DNA from: Limisphaerales bacterium
GTDB taxonomy: Bacteria; Verrucomicrobiota; Verrucomicrobiia; Limisphaerales; UBA11358
NCBI GenBank assembly: GCA_003161635.1
Contig: PMOA01000053.1
Location: forward strand, 10,219 to 51,022
DNA length: 40,804 nucleotides
Direction of reading: 5' to 3'
Part shown: piece by piece, positions 1-7,468 of the stretch
How the letters are laid out: the number at the start of each line of letters is the position of its first letter
Numbering within the stretch: position 1 is the stretch's first letter
Position numbers and translations under genes: made by a program
The notes under the pieces: model-generated
Databases searched by the model: none
The model's input: only the letters and a program-made list of their open reading frames with translations
Told to the model about the DNA's origin: nothing

Positions 1-839
1 AACAGCGCACCGACAAAATCCATGAGTTGCTTGGCGACGCCCTGCCAGGAGGTTCCCGGTGTCGTGCGAAAGACCAGCAAGGGATAGCCGAGCAATTCGT
101 CGAAGCGCGCGCGTGAAATTTGCGTTCCAAAAAAATCGGCGACCAGCCAGGCTTCGATGCCTTCGAGTTCGCAGGTTTTGATGGCGTTTTCGACCTGATC
201 GAAGTAGGTATGCCGCGCGCTGATGATCACCCCATTTATTGAATGTTCGTGGAGCATCTGCGCGAGTTGTTGCACCGGGGTTTCTCCGAGACTCAATTCG
301 CCCACCACCTCGACGCTCTTGTCCAATCGTTCTTTCAACTCACGCCGGAGCCGCACAATTTCGGCATGCGTGCCGATGAGGAGGAAGCGGCGTTGGTATT
401 GGGACTGGCCGAACTTGCTGCGCAAAGCCAGCCGCGTCAGTTCCTCCTTCAGATAGACCAGGGTGAAACTGATGGCGCCAAAAAACGCCATCACCACGCG
501 CGGTGAAATAAAGTGGAGGGCATACATGACCAGCACCATGCCAATGGTCGTGATGAGACAACCCTTGAAGAGCGGCCAGATAATGTCCCGGCGCGGGCAA
601 AGGAAGGGGTGGTTGTAAAAACCCTGGGATTCAAGAATGAGCGGCGCGGCGGGAATCAGCGCAACGTACAGCCAGATGACCGTGTTAAATATGTCCGGTG
701 GGATCACCTCGAGGTCCAGCCACGCGATGATTTGCGGATTGGTGCGCAACGCATAGGCAAGCCAGAAGCTCACCGCAAACAGACAGGCGTCCGCTACCTG
801 ATGGATTTGCGTTCGAATCTGATGATCACGTCGCAACAT
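1..839 (-). CDS. Polyprenyl glycosylphosphotransferase (initiating sugar transferase), N-terminal part, cut by window edge
   Basis: The reading frame is open from an ATG at 839 down to base 1, giving 279 residues without a stop. The first third has several hydrophobic segments (about residues 13-30, 47-66, 90-110 and 115-130). A soluble stretch starting with RRFLLIGTHAEIVRLRREL follows, then VVGELSL and further on a stretch like the CoA-binding-3 nucleotide-binding region of WbaP/EpsE-type proteins. The catalytic bacterial sugar transferase domain would lie beyond the left edge, so the call rests on the N-terminal architecture and on the exopolysaccharide context. Such enzymes start repeat-unit synthesis by moving a sugar phosphate onto undecaprenyl phosphate at the inner membrane. 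The gap of 72 bases to the EpsI stop has no clear promoter. There is no good ribosome site before the ATG. Confidence 0.8.
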   Translation of the reverse strand, partial: MLRRDHQIRTQIHQVADACLFAVSFWLAYALRTNPQIIAWLDLEVIPPDIFNTVIWLYVALIPAAPLILESQGFYNHPFLCPRRDIIWPLFKGCLITTIGMVLVMYALHFISPRVVMAFFGAISFTLVYLKEELTRLALRSKFGQSQYQRRFLLIGTHAEIVRLRRELKERLDKSVEVVGELSLGETPVQQLAQMLHEHSINGVIISARHTYFDQVENAIKTCELEGIEAWLVADFFGTQISRARFDELLGYPLLVFRTTPGTSWQGVAKQLMDFVGAL

Positions 840-911
840 GGCTTTTTAATTTCAACCGTGAAGTGTTGTTCAGAATAAACAAACTGCGGGTAAATTCAAA
901 TGTTTTAACCG

Positions 912-1625
912 TCAACGTTTGATGGGCGGCACTTGATATTCCGGCACCGAGGCGGCAATTAATTTCCGCATGCGCTCAAACGCCGCGTCTTCCTGACCCG
1001 GCGCGCAGACGGCAAAACAGGAAATATAAGCCCAGCGTTGCAACACCCCGGTGAATAAAAGGTCTTTCACCAGATAACACTGGAGTTGGACATTGCCCGT
1101 GGTCTGCTCGTTGTCCGCAACAAACCAAAACACATAAACCCCCTTTACTTCCTGTTTCTGACCAGCAGGTGTTTCGAATGTCTTGCTGATCACCCATTTC
1201 ATCACCGGCAGTTCATACTGTGGCACGCCGTCTATCGGAATTTTGACCTCGGTTTTTTTATCAATGTTCCAGCCCTGCCCCAGCAGGCAGTATTCCGGGC
1301 GGTGAATGCTCGTGCGGTCTGCGCCCATCAAAATAACAACGGCGCTGACTCCAAAACCATCGGGCGCCTGATAGAGACGCCTGGCATAACTGGTGTCTTT
1401 TGGAAAATAACCCAGTTCAACTTCCGATTCCGGCACATTGGTGGAAGTGAAGTCGAGAACGCGCTCCGGCAAATCAATTTTCATCATCGTGCTTCCGGGA
1501 ATGGGGGTCGCTGTGATGCCCGGTTTGCCGAGCCGTTGGTGTCCCTTGAGCCAGGTCAAGGCACCGGCGGTGCCCGCCATCAACGCGAGCACGACAAAAA
1601 GAATCAGCCATTTTTGATATTTCAT
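912..1625 (-). CDS. EpsI-type exosortase-associated protein
   Basis: The protein has 237 residues. One N-terminal membrane anchor (about residues 6-25) is followed by a periplasmic domain with the EpsI-type core: GYFPKDTSYARRLY, then HRPEYCLLGQGW around residues 110-121 with a conserved Arg-Pro-Glu-Tyr-Cys, and a C-terminal block with WAYISCFAVCAPG. The frame is open further upstream, but the ATG at 1625 overlaps the exosortase stop by four bases (ATGA) and starts exactly at the anchor, so the longer frame is rejected. EpsI proteins accompany exosortases in exopolysaccharide loci and are often fused to their C-terminus. Their molecular role is not settled. Here the two are separate but translationally coupled. 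Confidence 0.88.
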   Translation of the reverse strand: MKYQKWLILFVVLALMAGTAGALTWLKGHQRLGKPGITATPIPGSTMMKIDLPERVLDFTSTNVPESEVELGYFPKDTSYARRLYQAPDGFGVSAVVILMGADRTSIHRPEYCLLGQGWNIDKKTEVKIPIDGVPQYELPVMKWVISKTFETPAGQKQEVKGVYVFWFVADNEQTTGNVQLQCYLVKDLLFTGVLQRWAYISCFAVCAPGQEDAAFERMRKLIAASVPEYQVPPIKR

Positions 1626-2593
1626 GGATGTCCCTGCTCCGCTGACTCGTCTGCATCCCACCACTTTTCCATCAGCCGCCCGACGACCAGCAGCCCGATA
1701 ATCGCCGGAAGATACGGGACGAGGCTGAAAATGCCACTTTCGTGAACGTAGTTGCCCCACTTCTGCCCGCCTATTTCCGCCGCAATGATGATGAAGAGCA
1801 TCCGCGCCAAATTTCCCAAAACGGCGAACGGGAGCGCCAGCGCCATGAGAAAAAGCCGTTTCCATGTCGAGTGAAATGTGATGAAACCGTAAATCGTGGC
1901 CAGCAGAAAAATCGCGATGAGACTCCGGATGCCGCTGCACGCCGCGGCAACTTCATATTGGTAAGTGCCCGATGAATCGATCAGTTGCACCCCGTTTCGC
2001 ATCACGCCGATACCCACAATATGCGCCGTCACCGCCGTCAACCAGCTCACCAGCAATTGTAACGGAACAGTAATGAACTTGGCTTGATCGCCCAAAGGAA
2101 TCGAAAAAGCAAAAAGGAAGAACGGGAAAAAACTTTTCCGCAGCCATTCGCGCCCCCAAGCCAGCCCCATCAAACCATAAATTCCGGTGAACAGCGCCAC
2201 GATGGAGATGCGCGGCTGTTGCAGGACATAACCCGATATGTGCAGCATCATTCCCGCGATGAGAATCAGCAGCCCTGACCACCAGGTTTTCAACGACAGC
2301 GCGAGCAACTCTTTTCGCTTCCACCAAAACAGCCCGACGACCAGAAACGGGATGAAATTGCCGTGGGCGTCATCGTTGGCCGAGTTGCCGGAACTCCGAT
2401 ACGCCTCATGCATCCAGGAAAACAACGATGGCGTGTGAATGTAACCCAGAATGGAATTGCCCAGAAATTGAAACAGCGCCAGCCACGCTGCCAGCAACAA
2501 AAAGAAAAAAAACTTGTTCGGCAGCCGACGCCAGCAGTCCATTGAATTCTGCCAGAAGTTCAAGGGCGTGTTGCTGATCTGATTCTCGTTCAT
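1622..2593 (-). CDS. Exosortase (membrane transpeptidase-like protein sorting enzyme)
   Basis: This is a polytopic membrane protein of 323 residues with roughly eight hydrophobic segments. The three residues expected of the exosortase/archaeosortase family are visible: Cys219 in AAACSGIRS, Arg264 in LGNLARM and His284 in YVHESGIF. The family is thought to cut C-terminal sorting signals (PEP-CTERM-like) and release or anchor proteins at the outer surface. The ATG at 2593 was preferred over a TTG at 2644 because the region between is basic and not typical of the family. It overlaps the downstream EpsI gene by four bases. No PEP-CTERM substrate is encoded in this window, which is normal because targets are usually scattered over the genome. 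Confidence 0.92.
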   Translation of the reverse strand: MNENQISNTPLNFWQNSMDCWRRLPNKFFFFLLLAAWLALFQFLGNSILGYIHTPSLFSWMHEAYRSSGNSANDDAHGNFIPFLVVGLFWWKRKELLALSLKTWWSGLLILIAGMMLHISGYVLQQPRISIVALFTGIYGLMGLAWGREWLRKSFFPFFLFAFSIPLGDQAKFITVPLQLLVSWLTAVTAHIVGIGVMRNGVQLIDSSGTYQYEVAAACSGIRSLIAIFLLATIYGFITFHSTWKRLFLMALALPFAVLGNLARMLFIIIAAEIGGQKWGNYVHESGIFSLVPYLPAIIGLLVVGRLMEKWWDADESAEQGHP

Positions 2594-2660
2594 TTGCGCG
2601 CGTAATTGCAGCCTTAAGATAACCAAACGCCCGCTTTTACTCAAACAAATTCGCCGGATT

Positions 2661-3428
2661 TCACTCCAGCGGGTACTTTTTCAGCCCGCAAAGCTGCCCG
2701 GCGATTTTGACCACGAACAGCGGATTGTTCCGCAAATATCGTTTCGCCAGCCGTCCCGGTTCCTGGCACAAGCGATAGAACCACTCCAGCCCGGTCCGCT
2801 GCATCCAACGCGGCGCCTGTTTGACGCGCCCGCTATGAAAATCGAATGCCGCGCCGACGCCAATCATCAACGTCACGTCCAATCGCGGCAGAAATTCGGC
2901 CATGAATTTTTCCTGTTTCGGCGTGCTCAAGCCGACCCACAGGATGTCGGGTTGCGCCGCGCGAACCATTTCCTGCAACTGTTTTACCTCTTCCACGTTG
3001 AGGGGACGAAACGGCGGGGTGTAACAACCGACGACCTGCAAATCGGGAAATGTTGCCTGCAGTTTTTCGCGCAATTGTTCCGCCACGCCCGGCGCGCCGC
3101 CGAAGAAAAAATGGCGGCACCCGCTTTTTCCGCTCCAGGCGCAGACCTCGAGCATCAGGTCGGGCCCGTACACACGGCTCATTTCACGGTGGCCGCGCAG
3201 CCAGCCCATCCAGACCATCGGCATCCCGTCCGGCGTGCAGAGAAAAGCCTGATTCAGAATGCGCCGGAGCGTGGCATCTTCTTGCGCCTCCATCACCCCA
3301 TGCACGCCGGTCACGCAAATGTAGCCCTTGCGCCGCGCGCGCACCGCAACGGCGATGGCCGTCAGCGCCGTCGGTAAATTGATGACGCTGATGCCTGCGC
3401 CGAGGACGTTGACTCGTTGGATTGCCAT
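2661..3428 (-). CDS. WecG/TagA/CpsF family glycosyltransferase (GT26)
   Basis: The protein has 255 residues, the usual length of the family. Recognisable motifs are TPDGMPMVW with Asp67 (the family's likely catalytic base), RVYGPDLM, VGLSTPKQEKFM, and GVGAAFDFHSGRVKQAP followed by the WMQRTGLEWFYRL stretch. GT26 enzymes add a ManNAc, ManNAcA or glucosyl residue to the lipid-linked first sugar on the cytoplasmic face of the membrane. It therefore fits as the second step after the sugar transferase at the window edge. It starts at an ATG and lies 67 bases upstream of the exosortase on the same strand, probably in one operon. Its donor sugar cannot be told from the sequence. Confidence 0.92.
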   Translation of the reverse strand: MAIQRVNVLGAGISVINLPTALTAIAVAVRARRKGYICVTGVHGVMEAQEDATLRRILNQAFLCTPDGMPMVWMGWLRGHREMSRVYGPDLMLEVCAWSGKSGCRHFFFGGAPGVAEQLREKLQATFPDLQVVGCYTPPFRPLNVEEVKQLQEMVRAAQPDILWVGLSTPKQEKFMAEFLPRLDVTLMIGVGAAFDFHSGRVKQAPRWMQRTGLEWFYRLCQEPGRLAKRYLRNNPLFVVKIAGQLCGLKKYPLE

Positions 3429-3538
3429 GAAACCTGAGCATATTCGCGCGCAAAAAAAATGCCAGCCAAACTCCAGCCCGCAAAATAATCTTTCTTTCTC
3501 CGGCCCTTTTACGCAAACTTCGCCTGCATCCGCGTCGC

Positions 3539-5395
3539 ATGAAGTTGCTTGTTTTTGCCCACGTGCCCCTGCCGCATCACGGCCAGAGTTATGGGGTTCA
3601 ATTCATGTTGGCCGGCTTCGGCGGCGATGCGCGCAGGCAAAAACAAGCACCCCCGGCGAATCACGGCTGCGACATTGAGTGTTATCACGTCAACGCGCGA
3701 TTTTCGAAAAGGCCTGAAGACATCCGCGAATTCCAAGCCGGCAAGCCTTTTCTGATTCTGTTTTATTGCCTCCAGGCGATCTGGTGCCGGTTCCGTTACG
3801 GCGTAACCAATTTTTATTACATACCCGCGGCTGGCGGACGGGTCGCACTTTTTTGCGATTGGCTGGTCATGTTTGTCTGCCGTCCGTTTTTTAAAAAAAT
3901 CATTTTTCACTGGCACAATGCCGGCCTGGCCAAATGGCTTGAAACCGCCGTTCAAATCCGCACTCGCAGTTTGACCTATCGGCTGATGAAAAACGCCGAT
4001 TTGAGCATTGTGCTTTCAGATGGCGCCCGCCGGGACGCCGAAAAGCTCATGCCCTTGCGCCTGGCGACTGTCGCGGGCGGCACTCCCGACCTGGCGCAAC
4101 TCGCCAAATGCATCCGCAGCATCGAAAGTCCGGAATTCGCGCCTTGGTTGAAACCGCACAGCGGGCTTCCTTTCGGCGGCCATTCGCTCAAGTCTGAATT
4201 TCAAATCGCGAGAGCGCCTGCACCCCTGAAACTGGCCCTCACGATTCTTGCTGAAAATCCCTCGCGTAAAACCGGGTTGAGCACGCTCTTTCATGAATTT
4301 GTTTCGCAGTCTTTAAATCTTTTCCCGGACGTGTCGTGGCTGATTTTTGCAGGGCCAAATCAAGACTGGAAAGTGGCCGACCCGCGCGTCAAACTCATTC
4401 GCAATTTTCCCGCCAATGACCACCTCAATCGCCGCCTCTTTGCTGATCACTTTCAGGTGCCGGCGGTGGCACGTAAATGGGGTGCGAGCGCCTTGTTAAC
4501 CGTGGGTTTCGTGCCAACCCGCAAGTGCCTTCCCACGGTCATGCACGTGCTGTCCTTGCAAACATTGGACAAGCGCAATCGTCTGGGACTTCTGCGCCAA
4601 TTCTATCGAAATTCGATGATAAAACACAATTGGCCGCAGGCCGATCTGGTCATTACAAATTCCCAATTGACCGCCAGCCAGGTGTTGTCCCTCCATCCCG
4701 AATTTCACGATCGCATGGTCATCAGCTATGAAGGCCTGCAACATGAAATTTTCCACCCCGACGCGACGGCAAATGAACCGCACTGGATCAGGGACAAGTT
4801 CGGGGTTGAACCGGGTTATTTCCTCTGGATTTCAAATTTCTATCCTTACAAACAGGCCGAACGGCTCATCACGGGCTATGCCCGGCTGGATCCGAAAACG
4901 CGGCGCCGACACCCGCTGGTCATGGCCGGCGGCAACTGGCTCAACGGCCTCGAAGCCGCCCAGGCACGGGCGAAACACCTCGGGGTCGAGCAGGACGTGA
5001 AGTTCCTGGGTTGGATTGATGACGACTCACTCGCCCCGCTCTACCGGCAGGCGGCCGCCTTCTGTCTCGCCAGCCGCGAGGAAACGTTCGGACGCTGTGT
5101 GATTGAAGCGATGGCTTGTGGCACACCTTGCGTGGTGAATGACATTCCCATCATGCACGAAGTCACCAATGACGAGGCCCTGATCGTTGATTTCGAGGAT
5201 GCCGATGTCGTGGCCGATGCGCTGCGGAAGCTCGCCATCGGCGGCGCCCAGTCCGCGCATCTGCGCGCCCGGGGCATGGTCCGTGCCCGGGAATTCACGT
5301 TCGAGAAATTGACCACCGAGCGCATGACTGCCATTCAACAGATGGTTTCGATCCGGTCCTCACCCGGCTTTCAGGCGTCTGTTCGGCGGCAATAA
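3539..5395 (+). CDS. Chimaeric family-4 glycosyltransferase: N-terminal fragment of one enzyme fused to a complete second one
   Basis: The 618-residue frame is about 200 residues too long for a normal GT4. Residues 1 to about 225 look like the N-terminal half of one GT (opening MKLLVFAHVPLP, then HWHNAGLAKWLE and NADLSIVLSDGARRDAEK), which stops without its C-terminal half. From about residue 228 (LKLALTILAENPSRKTGLS) a second, complete GT4 begins, with WISNFYPYKQAERL, MAGGNW, VKFLGWIDDD and the EX7E motif ETFGRCVIE near residue 525. The whole frame is uninterrupted and starts at an ATG. I infer recombination between two neighbouring GT genes. The second half should be able to act alone, but whether the fused N-terminus folds is unknown. 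It is divergent from the GT26 gene, with a 110-base gap in which I see no clear promoter. Confidence 0.8.
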   Translation: MKLLVFAHVPLPHHGQSYGVQFMLAGFGGDARRQKQAPPANHGCDIECYHVNARFSKRPEDIREFQAGKPFLILFYCLQAIWCRFRYGVTNFYYIPAAGGRVALFCDWLVMFVCRPFFKKIIFHWHNAGLAKWLETAVQIRTRSLTYRLMKNADLSIVLSDGARRDAEKLMPLRLATVAGGTPDLAQLAKCIRSIESPEFAPWLKPHSGLPFGGHSLKSEFQIARAPAPLKLALTILAENPSRKTGLSTLFHEFVSQSLNLFPDVSWLIFAGPNQDWKVADPRVKLIRNFPANDHLNRRLFADHFQVPAVARKWGASALLTVGFVPTRKCLPTVMHVLSLQTLDKRNRLGLLRQFYRNSMIKHNWPQADLVITNSQLTASQVLSLHPEFHDRMVISYEGLQHEIFHPDATANEPHWIRDKFGVEPGYFLWISNFYPYKQAERLITGYARLDPKTRRRHPLVMAGGNWLNGLEAAQARAKHLGVEQDVKFLGWIDDDSLAPLYRQAAAFCLASREETFGRCVIEAMACGTPCVVNDIPIMHEVTNDEALIVDFEDADVVADALRKLAIGGAQSAHLRARGMVRAREFTFEKLTTERMTAIQQMVSIRSSPGFQASVRRQ

Positions 5396-5445
5396 AACAA
5401 ACCCCGGAGGTCGCCGCTCCCACAAGCAAATTCGTTGCGGAATTG

Positions 5446-5832
5446 CCAGTTGCGATTATCCTCAAGACGTTGAAAATCGGCCTGCTCCAACTCAACTCGA
5501 CCGTCGGCGACTTTGTAACGAACCGGCAAAAGCTCATTGCCGGTTACGAAAAAGCCCGCGCGCTCGGCGCGGAATTCGTCATCGCGCCGGAATTGTTTCT
5601 CTGTGGCTATCCGCCGCGCGACCTGCTTCTGCGCGCCGATTTTGTTGACGCCAATCTCACCGCGCTCGCCGAAACCGCCAAAAGCATCGGGTCCGTCCCG
5701 CTGGTCGTGGGTTGCGTTGACGAAAATTCCGAACGCCCCGGACGCGCGCTCCGCAATTCCGCCGCTGGGATCGCAGGAAGCGGGTTTACCTCCCCCGGCA
5801 CTCCTGGCCGTGAGTCATTCGGGAACAACTGA
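5446..5832 (+). pseudogene. Truncated duplicate of the 5' end of the NAD synthetase gene
   Basis: Bases 5446 to about 5766 are a close direct repeat of the first 320 bases of the NAD synthetase gene at 7469. Both share a start region around TTGAAAATCGG and motifs such as EFVIAPELFLCGYPPRD and DENSERPGRALRNSA. After the last shared block the frame leaves the homology (AGIAGSGFTSPGTPGRES) and stops at 5832, so only about 110 of 579 residues are kept and the glutaminase catalytic Lys and Cys and the whole synthetase domain are missing. Differences between the copies are often at third codon positions, which suggests an old duplication whose copies diverged partly while still coding. It follows a GT gene, as the full copy follows a GT remnant. 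Confidence 0.9.
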
Positions 5833-5873
5833 CTCAAACCACCATCATACAAAACTGGTCGGCGGATTTTACC

Positions 5874-7124
5874 TCAAAACTGCCAGGGCGTGAAAATTTG
5901 CGTGTTTGCTCCCAGGACCACGCCTTGGTACTGCGGCCAGGGACAACAAATCACGGCGAGCTTCACCTCACTTCGTTTTTTCAATTCCGCCAAGTTGGAA
6001 ACGCATTCAAATTCGTGCAGGGCCGGAGCATTGGAAGGATTGGCGGCGAAATCATGGACCAGCACGCGATAACCCTGCCGCTTGAGCTGTTGCGCCAGAA
6101 AAAGCCCCGCCGCCTCCTCCGTAATGTAAGTATCCGGCTTGTAAGTCACGCCCAGGACCGCAACCACATCGTCCTTTTTTATCATGCCCCGCACTTTTTC
6201 AACCAGATCCTCGTTCGTCCGCTGATTCACCCGGTCCGACGCCTCGGCCAACGGGGCTTCCAGACCCGCCTGTCGCGCCGTGTAAGCCAGCAAACGGTTG
6301 TCTCGCGGAAAACACGGCCCGCCATAGCTCAAACCGGCGCGCAGATATTTTTTCCCGATGCGGCTGTCGCTGCCAATGGCATCCAGGATAGTGTGAATAT
6401 CCGCTTGGGGATGACGCGCGGCGATCAGCCGCAATTGATTGGTGAAACTGATCTTCATGGTGATGTAACTGTTCACCGAAATTTTGGTCAATTCCGCACT
6501 GACAATGGACATCCGCGCAATACTGGGCGAATTGCGGTTGTATTTTTTGTAAAGTTGCTCCAAGGCCGCCCCGCCAGCCGGATCAGATTCGCCAATCAAA
6601 ACCAGATCCGGTTCCAGCAAACCATTGACGACATTCCCCAGCGCGATGAATTCCGGGTTGTAACACATGCTGAAATCCCGCCCGCAAACCCCGCCCAGCT
6701 CGCGCTCCAGCATCGGAATCAAAACCGAATCCACCGCCCCGGGGGTCGTGGTGGAACTGCAAACAAACAAATGGCCCTTTTTGCCGGCGTCCTTCATGGC
6801 TTTGGCGACCGGTTGCATGGCCTTCAACAAAAATTCGTTGGAAAAACTCCCGTCCGGCAAACTCGGCGAAGGCGGAATGAAAAAAGTGACATCGGTGCAA
6901 ACGGTTTCGCGCGCGTCACACGTTGCGCGAAGTCGCGAATGTCCGGTCTTGATGGTTTCGTCCAGCCGGGGTTCATCCACCGGCGGCAAACCCGCGTTTA
7001 TTTTCCGGACTTTTTCCGGGTCAATATCCACGCCCAACACTTCAAAGCCACGCGCGGCAAAAGTCGCCGCGATGCAGGCGCCCAGCTTGCCCAGACCACA
7101 AACCGAAATTGTTTTGATATGCAT
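5874..7124 (-). CDS. UDP-glucose/GDP-mannose dehydrogenase family protein
   Basis: The protein has 416 residues, normal for the family. It has an N-terminal Rossmann site (VCGLGKLGACIA, residues 8-19, with VDID after strand two) and CSSTTTPGAVD near 122. The central dimerisation helix has Lys214 and Asn218 in ELTKISVNSY. The catalytic Cys271 lies in YGGPCFPRDN, and a C-terminal domain starts with VLGVTYKPDT. Such enzymes oxidise the C6 of an NDP-hexose with two NAD to the uronic acid, in the cytoplasm, most often giving UDP-glucuronate for exopolysaccharide. The exact substrate cannot be read here. The gene lies opposite to its neighbours, between the two copies of the NAD synthetase 5' end. 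Its NAD demand makes the neighbouring NAD synthetase suggestive but not proof of a link. Confidence 0.92.
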   Translation of the reverse strand: MHIKTISVCGLGKLGACIAATFAARGFEVLGVDIDPEKVRKINAGLPPVDEPRLDETIKTGHSRLRATCDARETVCTDVTFFIPPSPSLPDGSFSNEFLLKAMQPVAKAMKDAGKKGHLFVCSSTTTPGAVDSVLIPMLERELGGVCGRDFSMCYNPEFIALGNVVNGLLEPDLVLIGESDPAGGAALEQLYKKYNRNSPSIARMSIVSAELTKISVNSYITMKISFTNQLRLIAARHPQADIHTILDAIGSDSRIGKKYLRAGLSYGGPCFPRDNRLLAYTARQAGLEAPLAEASDRVNQRTNEDLVEKVRGMIKKDDVVAVLGVTYKPDTYITEEAAGLFLAQQLKRQGYRVLVHDFAANPSNAPALHEFECVSNLAELKKRSEVKLAVICCPWPQYQGVVLGANTQIFTPWQF

Positions 7125-7468
7125 TATTGGATGATTTGAAGGTTAAAGCCTGGTTCCGGTGCCGCAAGGGTTCTGATTTAACTTATGCGGCCGCCACGCA
7201 GCGGATGGTCAGATAAAATTATTCCGGCGGGAGCAGACCAGTTCACTGATTTCCCAGACCAGGACTTTCATTGCGTGCGAAAATAATGAAACGTGACGCC
7301 TTCGTCAAAATTAAACAAATTCTGTCAGCGCCACCCTATCCCCGATGGACTGTGACTGCAAATGACGCCGATAAAACTGGTTGTTTTTGCCCACACACCG
7401 CCGCCGTTTATCTGGCCAGCCGCGAGGAAACTTTGGCGTGTCCGCACTAAAGCATTGCGAAACTACAG
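7125..7468. other. Intergenic region upstream of the dehydrogenase, with a glycosyltransferase remnant in its right part
   Basis: This 344-base stretch separates the divergent dehydrogenase and NAD synthetase genes. Bases 7125-7360 hold no gene I can support and no convincing promoter. Bases from 7362 carry the remnant described separately. Any promoter for the dehydrogenase should lie here. Confidence 0.6.
7362..7452 (+). pseudogene. Internally deleted remnant of a family-4 glycosyltransferase gene
   Basis: The stretch starts with an ATG followed by codons for IKLVVFAHTPPP, matching the opening MKLLVFAHVPLP of the GT at 3539. Within about 15 bases it jumps to a segment reading LASREET in another frame, which matches CLASREETFGR near the EX7E motif of that same GT. 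Some 1.5 kb between the two anchors is missing. It sits immediately before the full NAD synthetase gene, exactly as the intact GT sits before the truncated NAD synthetase copy. It is therefore best read as the decayed GT of a tandemly duplicated GT-nadE unit. Confidence 0.75.

Noticed and set aside
1626-1940. Upstream extension of the EpsI frame
   Set aside because: It overlaps the exosortase catalytic region in another frame. The ATGA overlap and membrane anchor fit the start at 1625.
5898-7139. Long plus-strand open frame of 413 codons
   Set aside because: It lies fully antisense to the dehydrogenase gene, whose motifs are clear. Its product is rich in Arg, Gln and His and shows no family pattern.
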